From assembly GCA_017613055.1 (NCBI GenBank), contig JAGAES010000105.1:1-21125 (forward strand): a stretch of DNA of 21,125 bases, given 5' to 3'. The notes beneath the pieces are model-generated. The model saw nothing but the letters and a program-made list of their open reading frames with translations, ran no database searches and was not told the DNA's origin. The DNA comes from Lachnospiraceae bacterium. GTDB taxonomy: Bacteria; Bacillota_A; Clostridia; Lachnospirales; Lachnospiraceae. Every line of letters begins with the position of its first letter. The stretch's first letter is position 1. Positions 1 to 7,611 of the stretch are shown piece by piece. The position numbers were made by a program, and so were the translations under genes.

Positions 1-446
1 ATAAGCTGAAGGACGTGCTTGAAGAGGTTCCGCGTGTACGTAAGGACTTCGGCGAGCCGCCGCTTGTTACTCCGTCCTCCCAGATCGTCGGAACTCAGGC
101 GGTTCTGAACGTGGTTCTCGGAGAACGCTACAAGATGGTTACAAAAGAATCTAAGAAGATTCTCTCCGGTGAGTTCGGCCAGACGATTAAGCCGTTCGAT
201 CCCGAGGTTCAGAAGAAGTGCATCGGCGATGTGAAGCCGATTACCTGCCGTCCGGCAGACCTTATCGAGCCGCAGCTTCCGAAGTTCAAGGAAGAGTGTA
301 AGCAGTGGATTCAGCAGGATGAGGACGTTCTTTCCTACGCGCTGTTCCCGCAGGTTGCAACCGAGTTCTTCAAGTACCGTCAGGCGCAGCAGACCGGCGT
401 TGACGTAACGAAGGCCGATGCCGCCACTAAGGCTTATCCGGTATAA
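1..446 (+). CDS. oadA: Oxaloacetate decarboxylase / pyruvate carboxylase alpha-type subunit, C-terminal part (5' end outside window)
   Basis: The in-frame reading starts at base 3 and continues from upstream, so this is only the last 148 codons. The residues match the end of the conserved carboxylase (PYC/OADA) domain of oxaloacetate decarboxylase alpha / pyruvate carboxylase subunit B: a stretch VRKDFGEPPLVTPSSQIVG, then NVVLGERYKMV and later the LFPQVATEFFKYR motif. The family performs the carboxyltransferase half-reaction that moves CO2 between biotin and pyruvate/oxaloacetate. The protein stops about 30 residues after that motif, with no biotinyl (AMKM) domain, so a separate biotin carrier protein would be needed; this is inferred from family knowledge. 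The upstream genes are not visible. A strong terminator follows, so this is the last gene of its operon. Confidence 0.9.
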   Translation, partial: KLKDVLEEVPRVRKDFGEPPLVTPSSQIVGTQAVLNVVLGERYKMVTKESKKILSGEFGQTIKPFDPEVQKKCIGDVKPITCRPADLIEPQLPKFKEECKQWIQQDEDVLSYALFPQVATEFFKYRQAQQTGVDVTKADAATKAYPV

Positions 447-470
447 TCGCAATTCATAAGAATCTACAAA

Positions 471-501
471 CAGTCGTCCGGTTTTCGGACGGCTGTTTTT
501 T
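471..501 (+). terminator. Intrinsic terminator after oadA
   Basis: A 10-bp stem (CAGTCGTCCG paired with CGGACGGCTG, one G-U pair) has a five-base loop and is followed by six T. It lies 25 bases after the oadA stop and separates it from the next promoter. Confidence 0.92.
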
Positions 502-502
502 C

Positions 503-531
503 GTGACAGAACAGTGGGAGTGTGTTATAAT
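503..531 (+). promoter_or_regulatory. SigA-type promoter for the kinase-esterase-desulfurase-serpin unit
   Basis: GTGACA (503-508), a 17-base spacer and a perfect TATAAT (526-531) preceded by TGt form an extended -10 promoter. It sits directly after the oadA terminator and about 30 bases before the kinase start. No other promoter is obvious until after the serpin gene. Confidence 0.85.
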
Positions 532-559
532 ATCATAATAAGCATTTGGGGAAAATGTG

Positions 560-1528
560 ATGGAGAATGATGATTCTTTAGCATCGATCTGCAGGCAGTT
601 TACGGACGAACCGGTGACGGAAACCGAAACGGTGACGGAGGGACACATCAACGATACGTTCTTTGTGAAGACCGGGACAGGCCGTTATGTACTTCAGCGG
701 CTGCAGCCGAAGATGGACGCGTCGAAACTGTTATATAACTACGGGCTGTATTCGGAGGTTTGCGAAGCGGACGGATGGCTTTATCCGAAATGGATGTGTT
801 GTAAGGACGGGACGTATTATCATACGGATGCTTCGGGGCAGAAGTGGCGGATGTATCCTTACATCGAAGCCGAAACCTTACAGGCACCGCTTACAAAGGA
901 ACAGCTTTACGCCTGCGGAAAGGGTCTTTCGAGACTTCACGGGATTCTTCAGAAACTCCCCGCGGAACCAAAGCCGGTGTATCCGATACTCCACGATCTC
1001 AGTGCGTATTACAGACGTTACCTCGCGACGCTTTCGGGCGATAACCTGTGCGAAGAGAGCCGTGTTCCGGAGATAGAAGAACAGATTCGGGCAGGAATCG
1101 AGCGGTTCCTTCCGGCCGGTGAGAGAGAGAATAATTGCGAAGCGGACGATATCCGCATCATCCACGGCGACGCAAAGCTTTCCAATATCCTGTTTCGTGA
1201 CGGTGAAGTCGTCGGAATGCTTGACTGGGATACAGTCATGCGCGGGTCCGCATCCGAAGAACTCGCGGACTGCATCCGGTCGTGTTTAGTAAACAGAGGA
1301 AGCTTCGACCGGGAAGCGGCAGACATTATCGTTCAAGGATACCGAAGCGGAACGGAAGAAGCGGAAGCAATTGTGTCACATTTGCCGCGGGCATTTGATA
1401 AAATCAATTTCGAGTTGGCGCTTCGCTACTACACGGACGCGATTTCCAAAGAAAAAGTTTTTAAAGAAAGATACCCGGGGTACCGGCTCGAAAGAGTTCG
1501 GGAACTTCTCGGGGTGACATGGAGGTAA
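560..1528 (+). CDS. NahK-like sugar 1-kinase / aminoglycoside phosphotransferase-family kinase
   Basis: A 322-residue protein with the APH/choline-kinase fold. Near the N-terminus GHINDTFFV (28-36) and YVLQRL (43-48) match the ATP-binding strands of N-acetylhexosamine 1-kinases. The catalytic Brenner loop is HGDAKLSN (202-209), and the metal-binding segment LDWDTVM (221-227) resembles the D-x-DTVMPG of NahK-like enzymes. The likely reaction is ATP-dependent phosphorylation of a hexosamine or another sugar at C1 in the cytoplasm, but the substrate is inferred, and choline or another small alcohol cannot be excluded. ATG at 560 is chosen over the GTG at 557 because the GGGGA at 548-552 is better spaced from it. 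Its last codons overlap the ribosome-binding site of the esterase, so the two are probably co-translated. Confidence 0.8.
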   Translation: MENDDSLASICRQFTDEPVTETETVTEGHINDTFFVKTGTGRYVLQRLQPKMDASKLLYNYGLYSEVCEADGWLYPKWMCCKDGTYYHTDASGQKWRMYPYIEAETLQAPLTKEQLYACGKGLSRLHGILQKLPAEPKPVYPILHDLSAYYRRYLATLSGDNLCEESRVPEIEEQIRAGIERFLPAGERENNCEADDIRIIHGDAKLSNILFRDGEVVGMLDWDTVMRGSASEELADCIRSCLVNRGSFDREAADIIVQGYRSGTEEAEAIVSHLPRAFDKINFELALRYYTDAISKEKVFKERYPGYRLERVRELLGVTWR

Positions 1529-1530
1529 TT

Positions 1531-2430
1531 ATGGCAGACAGACCGACACCGCCGTGGGCGGATCAGATTCCGGAAGGCAGTTTTATATCGTGTGCGCCGA
1601 CCTACCAGGTCGGGAAGCTTTTTAACCGGTTTCATGAGGACCGGTATACCGCAAGTAACGGGATGAAGATGAAGTATTGGTTCTTTGACCCGACCGAACA
1701 CGGCTTTCCGAAAGGAAAAATCTATCCGGTTTTAATTTTCTTCCACGGGGCAAGCAATTCTCTCGTCGGGGATGTCTGCATCAATTATACCGGCGCGGAG
1801 CTTTATGCTTCGGACGCCTACCAGAAAACCATAGGCGGAGCCTATATTCTGATTCCGGTTGCGAACGAGTATCGGAACGAGGAGGGCCGTACGGCCGGCA
1901 CCTGGTCTACGGAATATGTCGAGCCGACGCACGAACTGATTCAGTCGGTGCTTAAGGAGAACGGCGCGGACGCCGGGCTTCGTTTCCTGTTCGGGAATTC
2001 CGCAGGCGCGCGGTTCGTGTTTCGGATTGCGGATGTTTATCCGGAAGCTTATGATGTTTTGATTCCGGTCGGAACGACGGATGTTTCGACCGATGAGCGG
2101 CTTCGCGAATTCGAACGCTGCGGGTTATGGCTGTTCTATGCCATCGGCAGGCGCGACGAATTCAATCCGTATGCGGAGAAGATTGAGCCGCAGCTTGCAA
2201 GACTTCAGTCGATGAAAAACTGCTTCCTTTTCGTTCCGGACTGGGTTTATAACGGAGACGGCGGCATTGCGTCCATCATCGGCGGGATTGAGATGGGCCA
2301 GCACTGTCTGATGAACGAAGTGCAGGCAAATCTGATGTTCGACGACGGTACGCCGATGGACGAAAGGCTTCCGCGCGGCATGACGGGCTGGATTTCGGAT
2401 GTTCTTAAGGAGCGCGGGAATGAGCGGTAA
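1531..2430 (+). CDS. Alpha/beta-hydrolase esterase (PHB depolymerase/feruloyl-esterase-like)
   Basis: A 299-residue protein without a signal peptide, so probably cytoplasmic. The oxyanion strand is VLIFFHGAS (67-75), the nucleophile elbow is FGNSAGARF (154-162, Ser157), and likely acid and histidine residues are Asp209 (GRRDEF) and His258 (GQHCLMNE). This is a complete serine-hydrolase layout. The family removes acyl groups or cleaves short peptides or esters; the substrate is unknown. Next to a NahK-like kinase, a sugar-ester substrate is a plausible guess only. The start at 1531 is preferred because GGAGG at 1521-1525, which overlaps the kinase stop, lies five bases before it; an in-frame ATG at 1519 would begin ahead of that site. 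The stop overlaps the start of the cysteine desulfurase gene. Confidence 0.8.
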   Translation: MADRPTPPWADQIPEGSFISCAPTYQVGKLFNRFHEDRYTASNGMKMKYWFFDPTEHGFPKGKIYPVLIFFHGASNSLVGDVCINYTGAELYASDAYQKTIGGAYILIPVANEYRNEEGRTAGTWSTEYVEPTHELIQSVLKENGADAGLRFLFGNSAGARFVFRIADVYPEAYDVLIPVGTTDVSTDERLREFERCGLWLFYAIGRRDEFNPYAEKIEPQLARLQSMKNCFLFVPDWVYNGDGGIASIIGGIEMGQHCLMNEVQANLMFDDGTPMDERLPRGMTGWISDVLKERGNER

Positions 2431-3559
2431 GAAACCGGCAATCTATATGGATCACGCGGCAACCTCGGCGGTTTCCGAGCGGGCTTATCAGGCGATGCTT
2501 CCGTACTTCCGGGAACAGTTCGGAAACCCTTCAAGCCTTCACGGACCGGGGCTTTCCGCTAAGAAAGCCGTTCAGGAAGCGCGCGCGAAGATTGCAACGC
2601 TTCTCGGCTGCGAAACCAACGAAATCCTGTTCACTTCGGGCGGGACTGAGGCCGATAACTGGGCAATCAAAGGGTATCTTCCCGGAAACCCGGACAAAGG
2701 GAAGCATATCATCACATCGGCAATCGAGCACCCGGCTGTGCTTCGGACATGCGAAGCAATGAAACGGTTCGGATATGAACTTACGGTGCTTTCGCCGGAC
2801 AGCTCCGGAAGAATCAATCCGGCCGATATGGCTGCCCGTATCCGTCCTGACACGGTGCTGATTTCGATTCAGACGGCGAACAACGAAATCGGAACGGTTC
2901 AGCCGGTTGAAGAGATTGCTTACATAGCGGAAGAGCACGGCATTGCGTTTCACACCGACGCCGTTCAGGCGGTCGGAACGCTTCCGATTCGGCTTAAGGA
3001 CAGCAGGATTACGATGCTTTCCGCAAGCGCCCATAAATTCGGCGGACCGAAGGGCGTCGGCTTCCTGTACGTAAGAAACGGCACGAAGCTTGAGCCGCTT
3101 CTTCACGGCGGCCCGCAGGAGAAACGCATGCGCGCAGGCACGGAGAACGTTGCCGGCATCGTCGGTACGGCGGTGGCGCTTGAAGGGGCGCTTTCGGAGA
3201 ATTATCAAAAAGTAAAAGAACTCCGCGGTTACATGCAGGACCGGATCACCGCGGAGATACCGGATACCCGCGTGAACGGGGCGGGAGCCGGCCGTCTTCC
3301 CGGGAACTTAAGCGTAAGTTTCGGCGGCGTGGAAGCGACGTCTTTACTTGTCTTTCTGGACCTTGCGGGCATTGCCGCTTCGGGCGGTTCGGCCTGCTCG
3401 TCGGCAGAGAACAAGCCTTCTGCGGTTTTGCAGGCAATCGGCGTATCGGAGCCTTACCTTTCGGGAACAGTCCGGTTCTCGCTCTCGCCTGAGAATACGA
3501 AGGAAGAAGCGGATTATGTGGTTCAGGTGTTAAAAGAAAGTGTTGGGAAACTGAGATAA
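2420..3559 (+). CDS. nifS: Cysteine desulfurase (NifS/IscS group)
   Basis: A 379-residue PLP enzyme that takes sulfur from L-cysteine, leaving alanine, and passes it as a persulfide to Fe-S scaffolds or tRNA-thiolation enzymes. Visible landmarks are YMDHAATS (9-16), SGGTEADNWAIKG (73-85), the cofactor-stacking His104, NNEIGTVQP (154-162), HTDAVQ (178-183), the PLP lysine in HKFGGPKG (Lys206) and the catalytic cysteine in SGGSACSS (Cys326). The ATG at 2420 follows AAGGAG (2407-2412) by seven bases and overlaps the esterase stop. No IscU, MnmA or ThiI gene adjoins, so its sulfur acceptor cannot be read from context. The choice between NifS and IscS is nomenclature; the enzymatic class is secure. 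Confidence 0.93.
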   Translation: MSGKKPAIYMDHAATSAVSERAYQAMLPYFREQFGNPSSLHGPGLSAKKAVQEARAKIATLLGCETNEILFTSGGTEADNWAIKGYLPGNPDKGKHIITSAIEHPAVLRTCEAMKRFGYELTVLSPDSSGRINPADMAARIRPDTVLISIQTANNEIGTVQPVEEIAYIAEEHGIAFHTDAVQAVGTLPIRLKDSRITMLSASAHKFGGPKGVGFLYVRNGTKLEPLLHGGPQEKRMRAGTENVAGIVGTAVALEGALSENYQKVKELRGYMQDRITAEIPDTRVNGAGAGRLPGNLSVSFGGVEATSLLVFLDLAGIAASGGSACSSAENKPSAVLQAIGVSEPYLSGTVRFSLSPENTKEEADYVVQVLKESVGKLR

Positions 3560-3599
3560 TAAATGTGTGGCATTTTGCGGAATGCGGAAAGTGGAAATT

Positions 3600-5054
3600 A
3601 TGAAGACAAAACTTAAGTGGATCATCCCGGCTGTATCGGCAGCGGTTCTGGCGGCAGTCGGAGGAATTCTTGCGCTGACCGGCGTGTTCGGAAAGAAAGG
3701 GCCGGACGAAGAGAAGAAGGACAAGTTTGTCCTTGCTGCGGCAGTTTATCCGGAGTTCAAGCAAAAGCCGGTGCTTCCCGACGTGGACTGGGAGGACGAG
3801 GAGTACATCGAAGAGCACTACGAAGAACTGGAAGCGATGCTTGAAAAATACGATGAGACTTCGCAGGCATATGCGGAGGAACTCCTTGTACTCAGAAAGG
3901 AACTCTCGGAATACGGGCGGGAGAAAGCGTTAGGCGCCGTAGCGAAGTTTACGGAAGAGAGCATGATTACGTTTCTTTCAAACCGGAACGGCGAGAACCG
4001 CGTGTATTCGCCGATCAATCTTTATCTGATGCTCGGCATGCTTTCGGAAGTGACGGACGGAAACTCACGGAAGCAGCTTTTGGAGCTTGCGAATGCGGAT
4101 ACCGCGGAGGACCTTCGTGCCCGTTCCAAGGCGCTTTTCGATAACCTTTATAAGGACGACCCGTCCGGTACATGCAGGCTCGGGGCATCTTTCTGGCTTT
4201 CCGATGCGGAGACGGGATATAAAAAGAAAACGTTAGACATTCTTGCGAAGGAGTATTATGCGTCCTCATTTTCCGGAAAAATGGGAAGCGCCGAATACAA
4301 TAAGCAGCTTCATAAATGGATAAACAGCCAGACCGGGAACCTTTTAGAGGATGCCGTCAACGACCTCGAATTCAAGGATTATACGGTATTCGCGCTTGTA
4401 ACGACGCTGTATTTTGACGCCAAATGGGAAGAGCAATTCAATGAGAGCAGGACGGAAGATGACATCTTCCATGCAGAGTCAGGCGATGTAACGGTTCCGT
4501 TTATGCATGAGGCTAAGGTCGGTTCCTACTATACCGGCGACCGCTTTACGGCTGTGGCGAAGGATCTCGCGACAGATTTTTATGTCGGGGAAGGTATGGG
4601 AGAGATGATGTTTATTCTTCCGAACGAGGGCGTTTCCGTTGATGAGCTGCTGACGGATCCCCAGGTTATGGAATACATTAAGCAATCCTATATGTATCCG
4701 AACCGGAATGTTGCGAAAATCCATCTTTCGGTGCCGCGGTTTGATATTTCCTATAAAACCGATATCATTTCGAATCTGAAAGCGTTGGGTGTGACGGATA
4801 TCTTTCAAGCGGGGACGGCGGATTTCTCGCCGCTTCTTGATGATCCGTTATTCGTTGACGAAGCGAAGCATGCCGCACGCGTTATGGTCGACGAGAACGG
4901 CGTGAAGGCCGCGGCGTTCACATTTGTAACCGAAACGAAGGGTGCGGCAATGGAGGAGAAAGATTTCTACTTCACGCTTGACCGGCCGTTCCTGTTCGTA
5001 ATCCGTTCGGAGGCGGGCATTCCGCTTTTCGTCGGCGTGGTAGAAAATCCGTAA
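3600..5054 (+). CDS. Membrane-anchored bacterial serpin (serine protease inhibitor)
   Basis: A 484-residue protein. Residues 7-30 are hydrophobic after a lysine-rich start, without a lipobox cysteine or a clear signal-peptidase site, so an N-terminal membrane anchor facing outwards is likely. Residues 60-110 are acidic and helical, possibly a short coiled-coil stalk. The serpin domain fills about 113-484: NRVYSPINLYLML (133-145), TLYFDAKWEEQF (269-280), and the C-terminal signature DRPFLFVIR...GIPLFVGVVENP. The reactive-centre loop follows DENG; counting from Glu432 as P17, the hinge is E-N-G-V-K-A-A-A and P1 falls near Gly448 (or Lys447). Small residues at P12-P10 fit an inhibitory serpin, although Phe440 at P9 is unusual. 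The ribosome-binding site is weak (GGAA); an in-frame ATG at 3582 is the alternative start. It lies 40 bases after the desulfurase gene with no terminator between. Confidence 0.92.
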   Translation: MKTKLKWIIPAVSAAVLAAVGGILALTGVFGKKGPDEEKKDKFVLAAAVYPEFKQKPVLPDVDWEDEEYIEEHYEELEAMLEKYDETSQAYAEELLVLRKELSEYGREKALGAVAKFTEESMITFLSNRNGENRVYSPINLYLMLGMLSEVTDGNSRKQLLELANADTAEDLRARSKALFDNLYKDDPSGTCRLGASFWLSDAETGYKKKTLDILAKEYYASSFSGKMGSAEYNKQLHKWINSQTGNLLEDAVNDLEFKDYTVFALVTTLYFDAKWEEQFNESRTEDDIFHAESGDVTVPFMHEAKVGSYYTGDRFTAVAKDLATDFYVGEGMGEMMFILPNEGVSVDELLTDPQVMEYIKQSYMYPNRNVAKIHLSVPRFDISYKTDIISNLKALGVTDIFQAGTADFSPLLDDPLFVDEAKHAARVMVDENGVKAAAFTFVTETKGAAMEEKDFYFTLDRPFLFVIRSEAGIPLFVGVVENP

Positions 5055-5065
5055 CGGCCTGTCCG

Positions 5066-5094
5066 TTGCATTTTAAAAAGGATAAGCGTATACT
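5066..5094 (+). promoter_or_regulatory. Promoter of the HD-GYP gene
   Basis: TTGCAT (5066-5071), a 17-base spacer and TATACT (5089-5094) begin 11 bases after the serpin stop. The untranslated leader would be about 65 bases. No terminator separates the serpin gene from this promoter, so read-through is possible. Confidence 0.75.
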
Positions 5095-5165
5095 GTTAAC
5101 AGGTGTTTTAGCGTAAGAATAAAGAAGACGGAATTGGTGAACGATTGGGCCGGAGGCTTTCTGCG

Positions 5166-7544
5166 ATGAAGACTGTACAAAGCATCCAATTGGATTTTAT
5201 GATGGCGCTGATCGGAGTCTGCGCGGGTTTTGCCGTGCTGGTTCTCTTTTCGAAAGCGCTTCCGAAGAAAAGGCGGCTGGTGATTATCACAATTGAACTG
5301 ACTGCCATGTTTCTTCTGTGGTTTGACCGGTATACTTATATCTATAACGGGGATCCCGGCAGGGCGGAGTTTTTCCTTCACCGGATGGGAAATCTGGTGA
5401 TTTTTGCCCTGATGCCGTTTTGCTCTTTCGTATTTGCCCATTACATCATGAACATCCTTCAGGAGGATCATCATCTGACGCCGCCGAAGCGTCTCGGGGT
5501 CGTGATGGGGCTCGCGCTTGCCGGCGTAGCGGTTGTTATTGCTGCGCATTTCACGGACTTCTTTTATTACTATGATGAGGCGCACGTATATCACCGCGGG
5601 GACGGTTTTCCGTTCTGTTTTGCGATTCCCGTGATCACGATTGTGCTCTTAATCTGGGTGGTAATCGAATACCGGAAGTATTTCAGCAGAATCATCTTCC
5701 TGTCCCTGCTCCTGTTCCTGCTCGGGCCGATTGCGGCTGCCGTGATTCAGGTTTTCACCTACGGCCTGTCGCTTCTTAACATTGCCATAGCAGTCACTTC
5801 GATACTGATTTACATTTTCGCTTATCTTGACATCAATGAGAAAGTCGACCGGGCAAATGCCATACGGTTTGAACATCTTGAGGAGCAGCGGAGGCTTTCC
5901 GAAAGACTATTCGAACAGACTGCCAAAGCGCTTGCAAACTCCATCGATGCGAAAGATGAATACACCAGGGGTCATTCCATGCGTGTCGCGGATTATTCGG
6001 TGAGAATCGCGAAGCATCTCGGCAAGGATGACGAGGAATGCCGTAAGATTTATTATACGGCGCTGCTGCATGACGTAGGAAAGATCGGTATCGCGGACAG
6101 CATTATCACAAAGAACGGAAGACTTACCGAAGAGGAATACAGCGTAATCAAGCAGCATCCGGTCATCGGGGATCAGATTCTGTCGAGTATCAGTGACTAT
6201 CCGTTCCTCGGCATCGGCGCGCATTACCATCATGAGCGATATGACGGGCATGGCTATCCGGACGGACTCCGGGCGGAAGAAATTCCCGAGGTGGCGAGGA
6301 TTATATCGGTTGCCGATGCGTACGACGCCATGACTTCGAACCGAAGCTACCGTCTTGCGATTCCGCAGCAGCTTGTCCGGGAAGAAATCGTGAAAAACTC
6401 GGGAACACAGTTTGATCCGGTTATCGCGCAGGCGATGCAATATCTTATCGATATCGACGAGTCCTATATGATGAAGGAAATTGCCGTGAGTAAGGAAATC
6501 AGCGGCAGCGGAAGATTCTCCTGCGAAGCCTTCGGAAGCGCAGTATCGGAAGGCATCCTGATTTCCTCGAATGTCGTCCGGATTCAGTTCGATTATGAAA
6601 CCGCAGAAGATACGAACAGTATAGACCGGTACCCGGCCATTATCCTTTTTGATTCGCTGGATTCGCACCTGTACCGCGATGAGAAATCCATCCGCGAGAT
6701 GCTTTCTTTCGAATACGGGCAGATTCGTTTCGACGGTACCGTGAATGTAATCGGCGCGAGAAAGATGGAAGTCCGGAAGGATTCCGACGCGGAGTACACG
6801 CCTAAGAATTCCGATGAGCGCGTGAAGACGTATGAAATCGAAGCGGTCCGCATAAGAGACCATGCTTTGATTAAGATTGACAACGGCAGCGAGAGATTCG
6901 ACGTGATCGTGGCATTTCCCGACTGTACAAGGTTTGCCTATATCGGGCTGACGGGTGCGCAGTGCATCATCAGTAACGTAAAAGTGACGCACTCGGAGAT
7001 TGAAGCTTCGGCGGACAGCATTCCGCGGATTGCCGAAGAAATCAGTTATATCAAAGAGAATGAGGGAGATATCCCGAATGTCCAGATCGACAGCTTCCGG
7101 TCGGATTCCTCCGAAGGCATCAAGGTTGATCGGGACCTTAGGATTACGTTCCATTCCATGAGCCTTCCGACGGCAAGACTGATATGGCATTGTCCGTATA
7201 TTCTGCTGTTCCGGTCCGATGACGGAAAGGTGCGGGGAAAGAATTATCACGAATTCGGGCTCATAAGACTCGACGGAGAGTACTGGGACGGTGAGAATGT
7301 CAAGAATACGTCCACGATGACGAAGAAGGCGTCTTTCGAAGGCTGGGAGGTCTGGAAGAGAGCACATAAGGCCGGCGTGGATGTCACCGTGCTGCTTAAG
7401 AGGGACGGAAACCGGATTTCCGTGACGACCGATAACCTCGGCGTACTGATTGAGAACACGACACTTCTTCCGGAGGACACCGGCGATGTCTATGTCGCCC
7501 TGACCGGAGACCAGTGTGCGTTAACGAATATCCGGATTCAATAA
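5166..7544 (+). CDS. Seven-helix membrane HD-GYP protein with duplicated C-terminal module
   Basis: A 792-residue protein. Seven hydrophobic segments (about 12-30, 38-52, 74-95, 110-128, 149-168, 173-197, 203-221) form a sensor-like membrane part, followed by a helical linker. The HD-GYP domain (about 245-435) has RGHSMRV (His270), LLHDVGKIG (His302, Asp303) and HHERYDGHGYPDG (355-367); HD-GYP domains usually hydrolyse cyclic di-GMP or related dinucleotides. The remaining 350 residues are not a known output domain to me, but contain an internal duplication. SEGI...AIILFDS (461-497), YGQIRFDG (517-524) and AYIGLTGAQCIISNVKV (591-607) correspond to SEGI...YILLFRS (649-684), FGLIRLDG (697-704) and VYVALTGDQCALTNIRI (775-791). 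The strand-rich pattern suggests two beta-sandwich domains. Start 5166 is chosen because GGAGG (5152-5156) lies nine bases before it. The substrate and signal are unknown. Confidence 0.88.
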   Translation: MKTVQSIQLDFMMALIGVCAGFAVLVLFSKALPKKRRLVIITIELTAMFLLWFDRYTYIYNGDPGRAEFFLHRMGNLVIFALMPFCSFVFAHYIMNILQEDHHLTPPKRLGVVMGLALAGVAVVIAAHFTDFFYYYDEAHVYHRGDGFPFCFAIPVITIVLLIWVVIEYRKYFSRIIFLSLLLFLLGPIAAAVIQVFTYGLSLLNIAIAVTSILIYIFAYLDINEKVDRANAIRFEHLEEQRRLSERLFEQTAKALANSIDAKDEYTRGHSMRVADYSVRIAKHLGKDDEECRKIYYTALLHDVGKIGIADSIITKNGRLTEEEYSVIKQHPVIGDQILSSISDYPFLGIGAHYHHERYDGHGYPDGLRAEEIPEVARIISVADAYDAMTSNRSYRLAIPQQLVREEIVKNSGTQFDPVIAQAMQYLIDIDESYMMKEIAVSKEISGSGRFSCEAFGSAVSEGILISSNVVRIQFDYETAEDTNSIDRYPAIILFDSLDSHLYRDEKSIREMLSFEYGQIRFDGTVNVIGARKMEVRKDSDAEYTPKNSDERVKTYEIEAVRIRDHALIKIDNGSERFDVIVAFPDCTRFAYIGLTGAQCIISNVKVTHSEIEASADSIPRIAEEISYIKENEGDIPNVQIDSFRSDSSEGIKVDRDLRITFHSMSLPTARLIWHCPYILLFRSDDGKVRGKNYHEFGLIRLDGEYWDGENVKNTSTMTKKASFEGWEVWKRAHKAGVDVTVLLKRDGNRISVTTDNLGVLIENTTLLPEDTGDVYVALTGDQCALTNIRIQ

Positions 7545-7557
7545 GATTTCATGAAGA

Positions 7558-7590
7558 AGGGGCTGCCGCTTAGCGACAGCCCCTGTTTTT
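7558..7590. terminator. Terminator between convergent HD-GYP and lipoprotein genes
   Basis: GGGGCTGCCGC and GCGACAGCCCC form a stem around a TTA loop, followed on the plus strand by GTTTTT. The one C-A mismatch on the plus strand becomes a G-U pair in minus-strand RNA, where the tail is TTCTTC, so the hairpin probably serves both genes. Confidence 0.8.
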
Positions 7591-7611
7591 GGTATCAGGC
7601 ATATTGTTTTA

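Noticed and set aside
2531..3208. A 225-codon minus-strand frame opposite the cysteine desulfurase
   Set aside because: It has no start context, and the plus strand encodes all PLP-enzyme landmarks.
3557..3600. A possible terminator between the desulfurase and serpin genes (GCATT / AATGC)
   Set aside because: The stem is short and no T run follows.
5907..7367. A 486-codon open frame on the minus strand opposite the HD-GYP gene
   Set aside because: It lies fully inside a gene with clear HD-GYP motifs, has no ribosome-binding site, and its translation resembles no protein. Long antisense frames are common in GC-rich codon usage.
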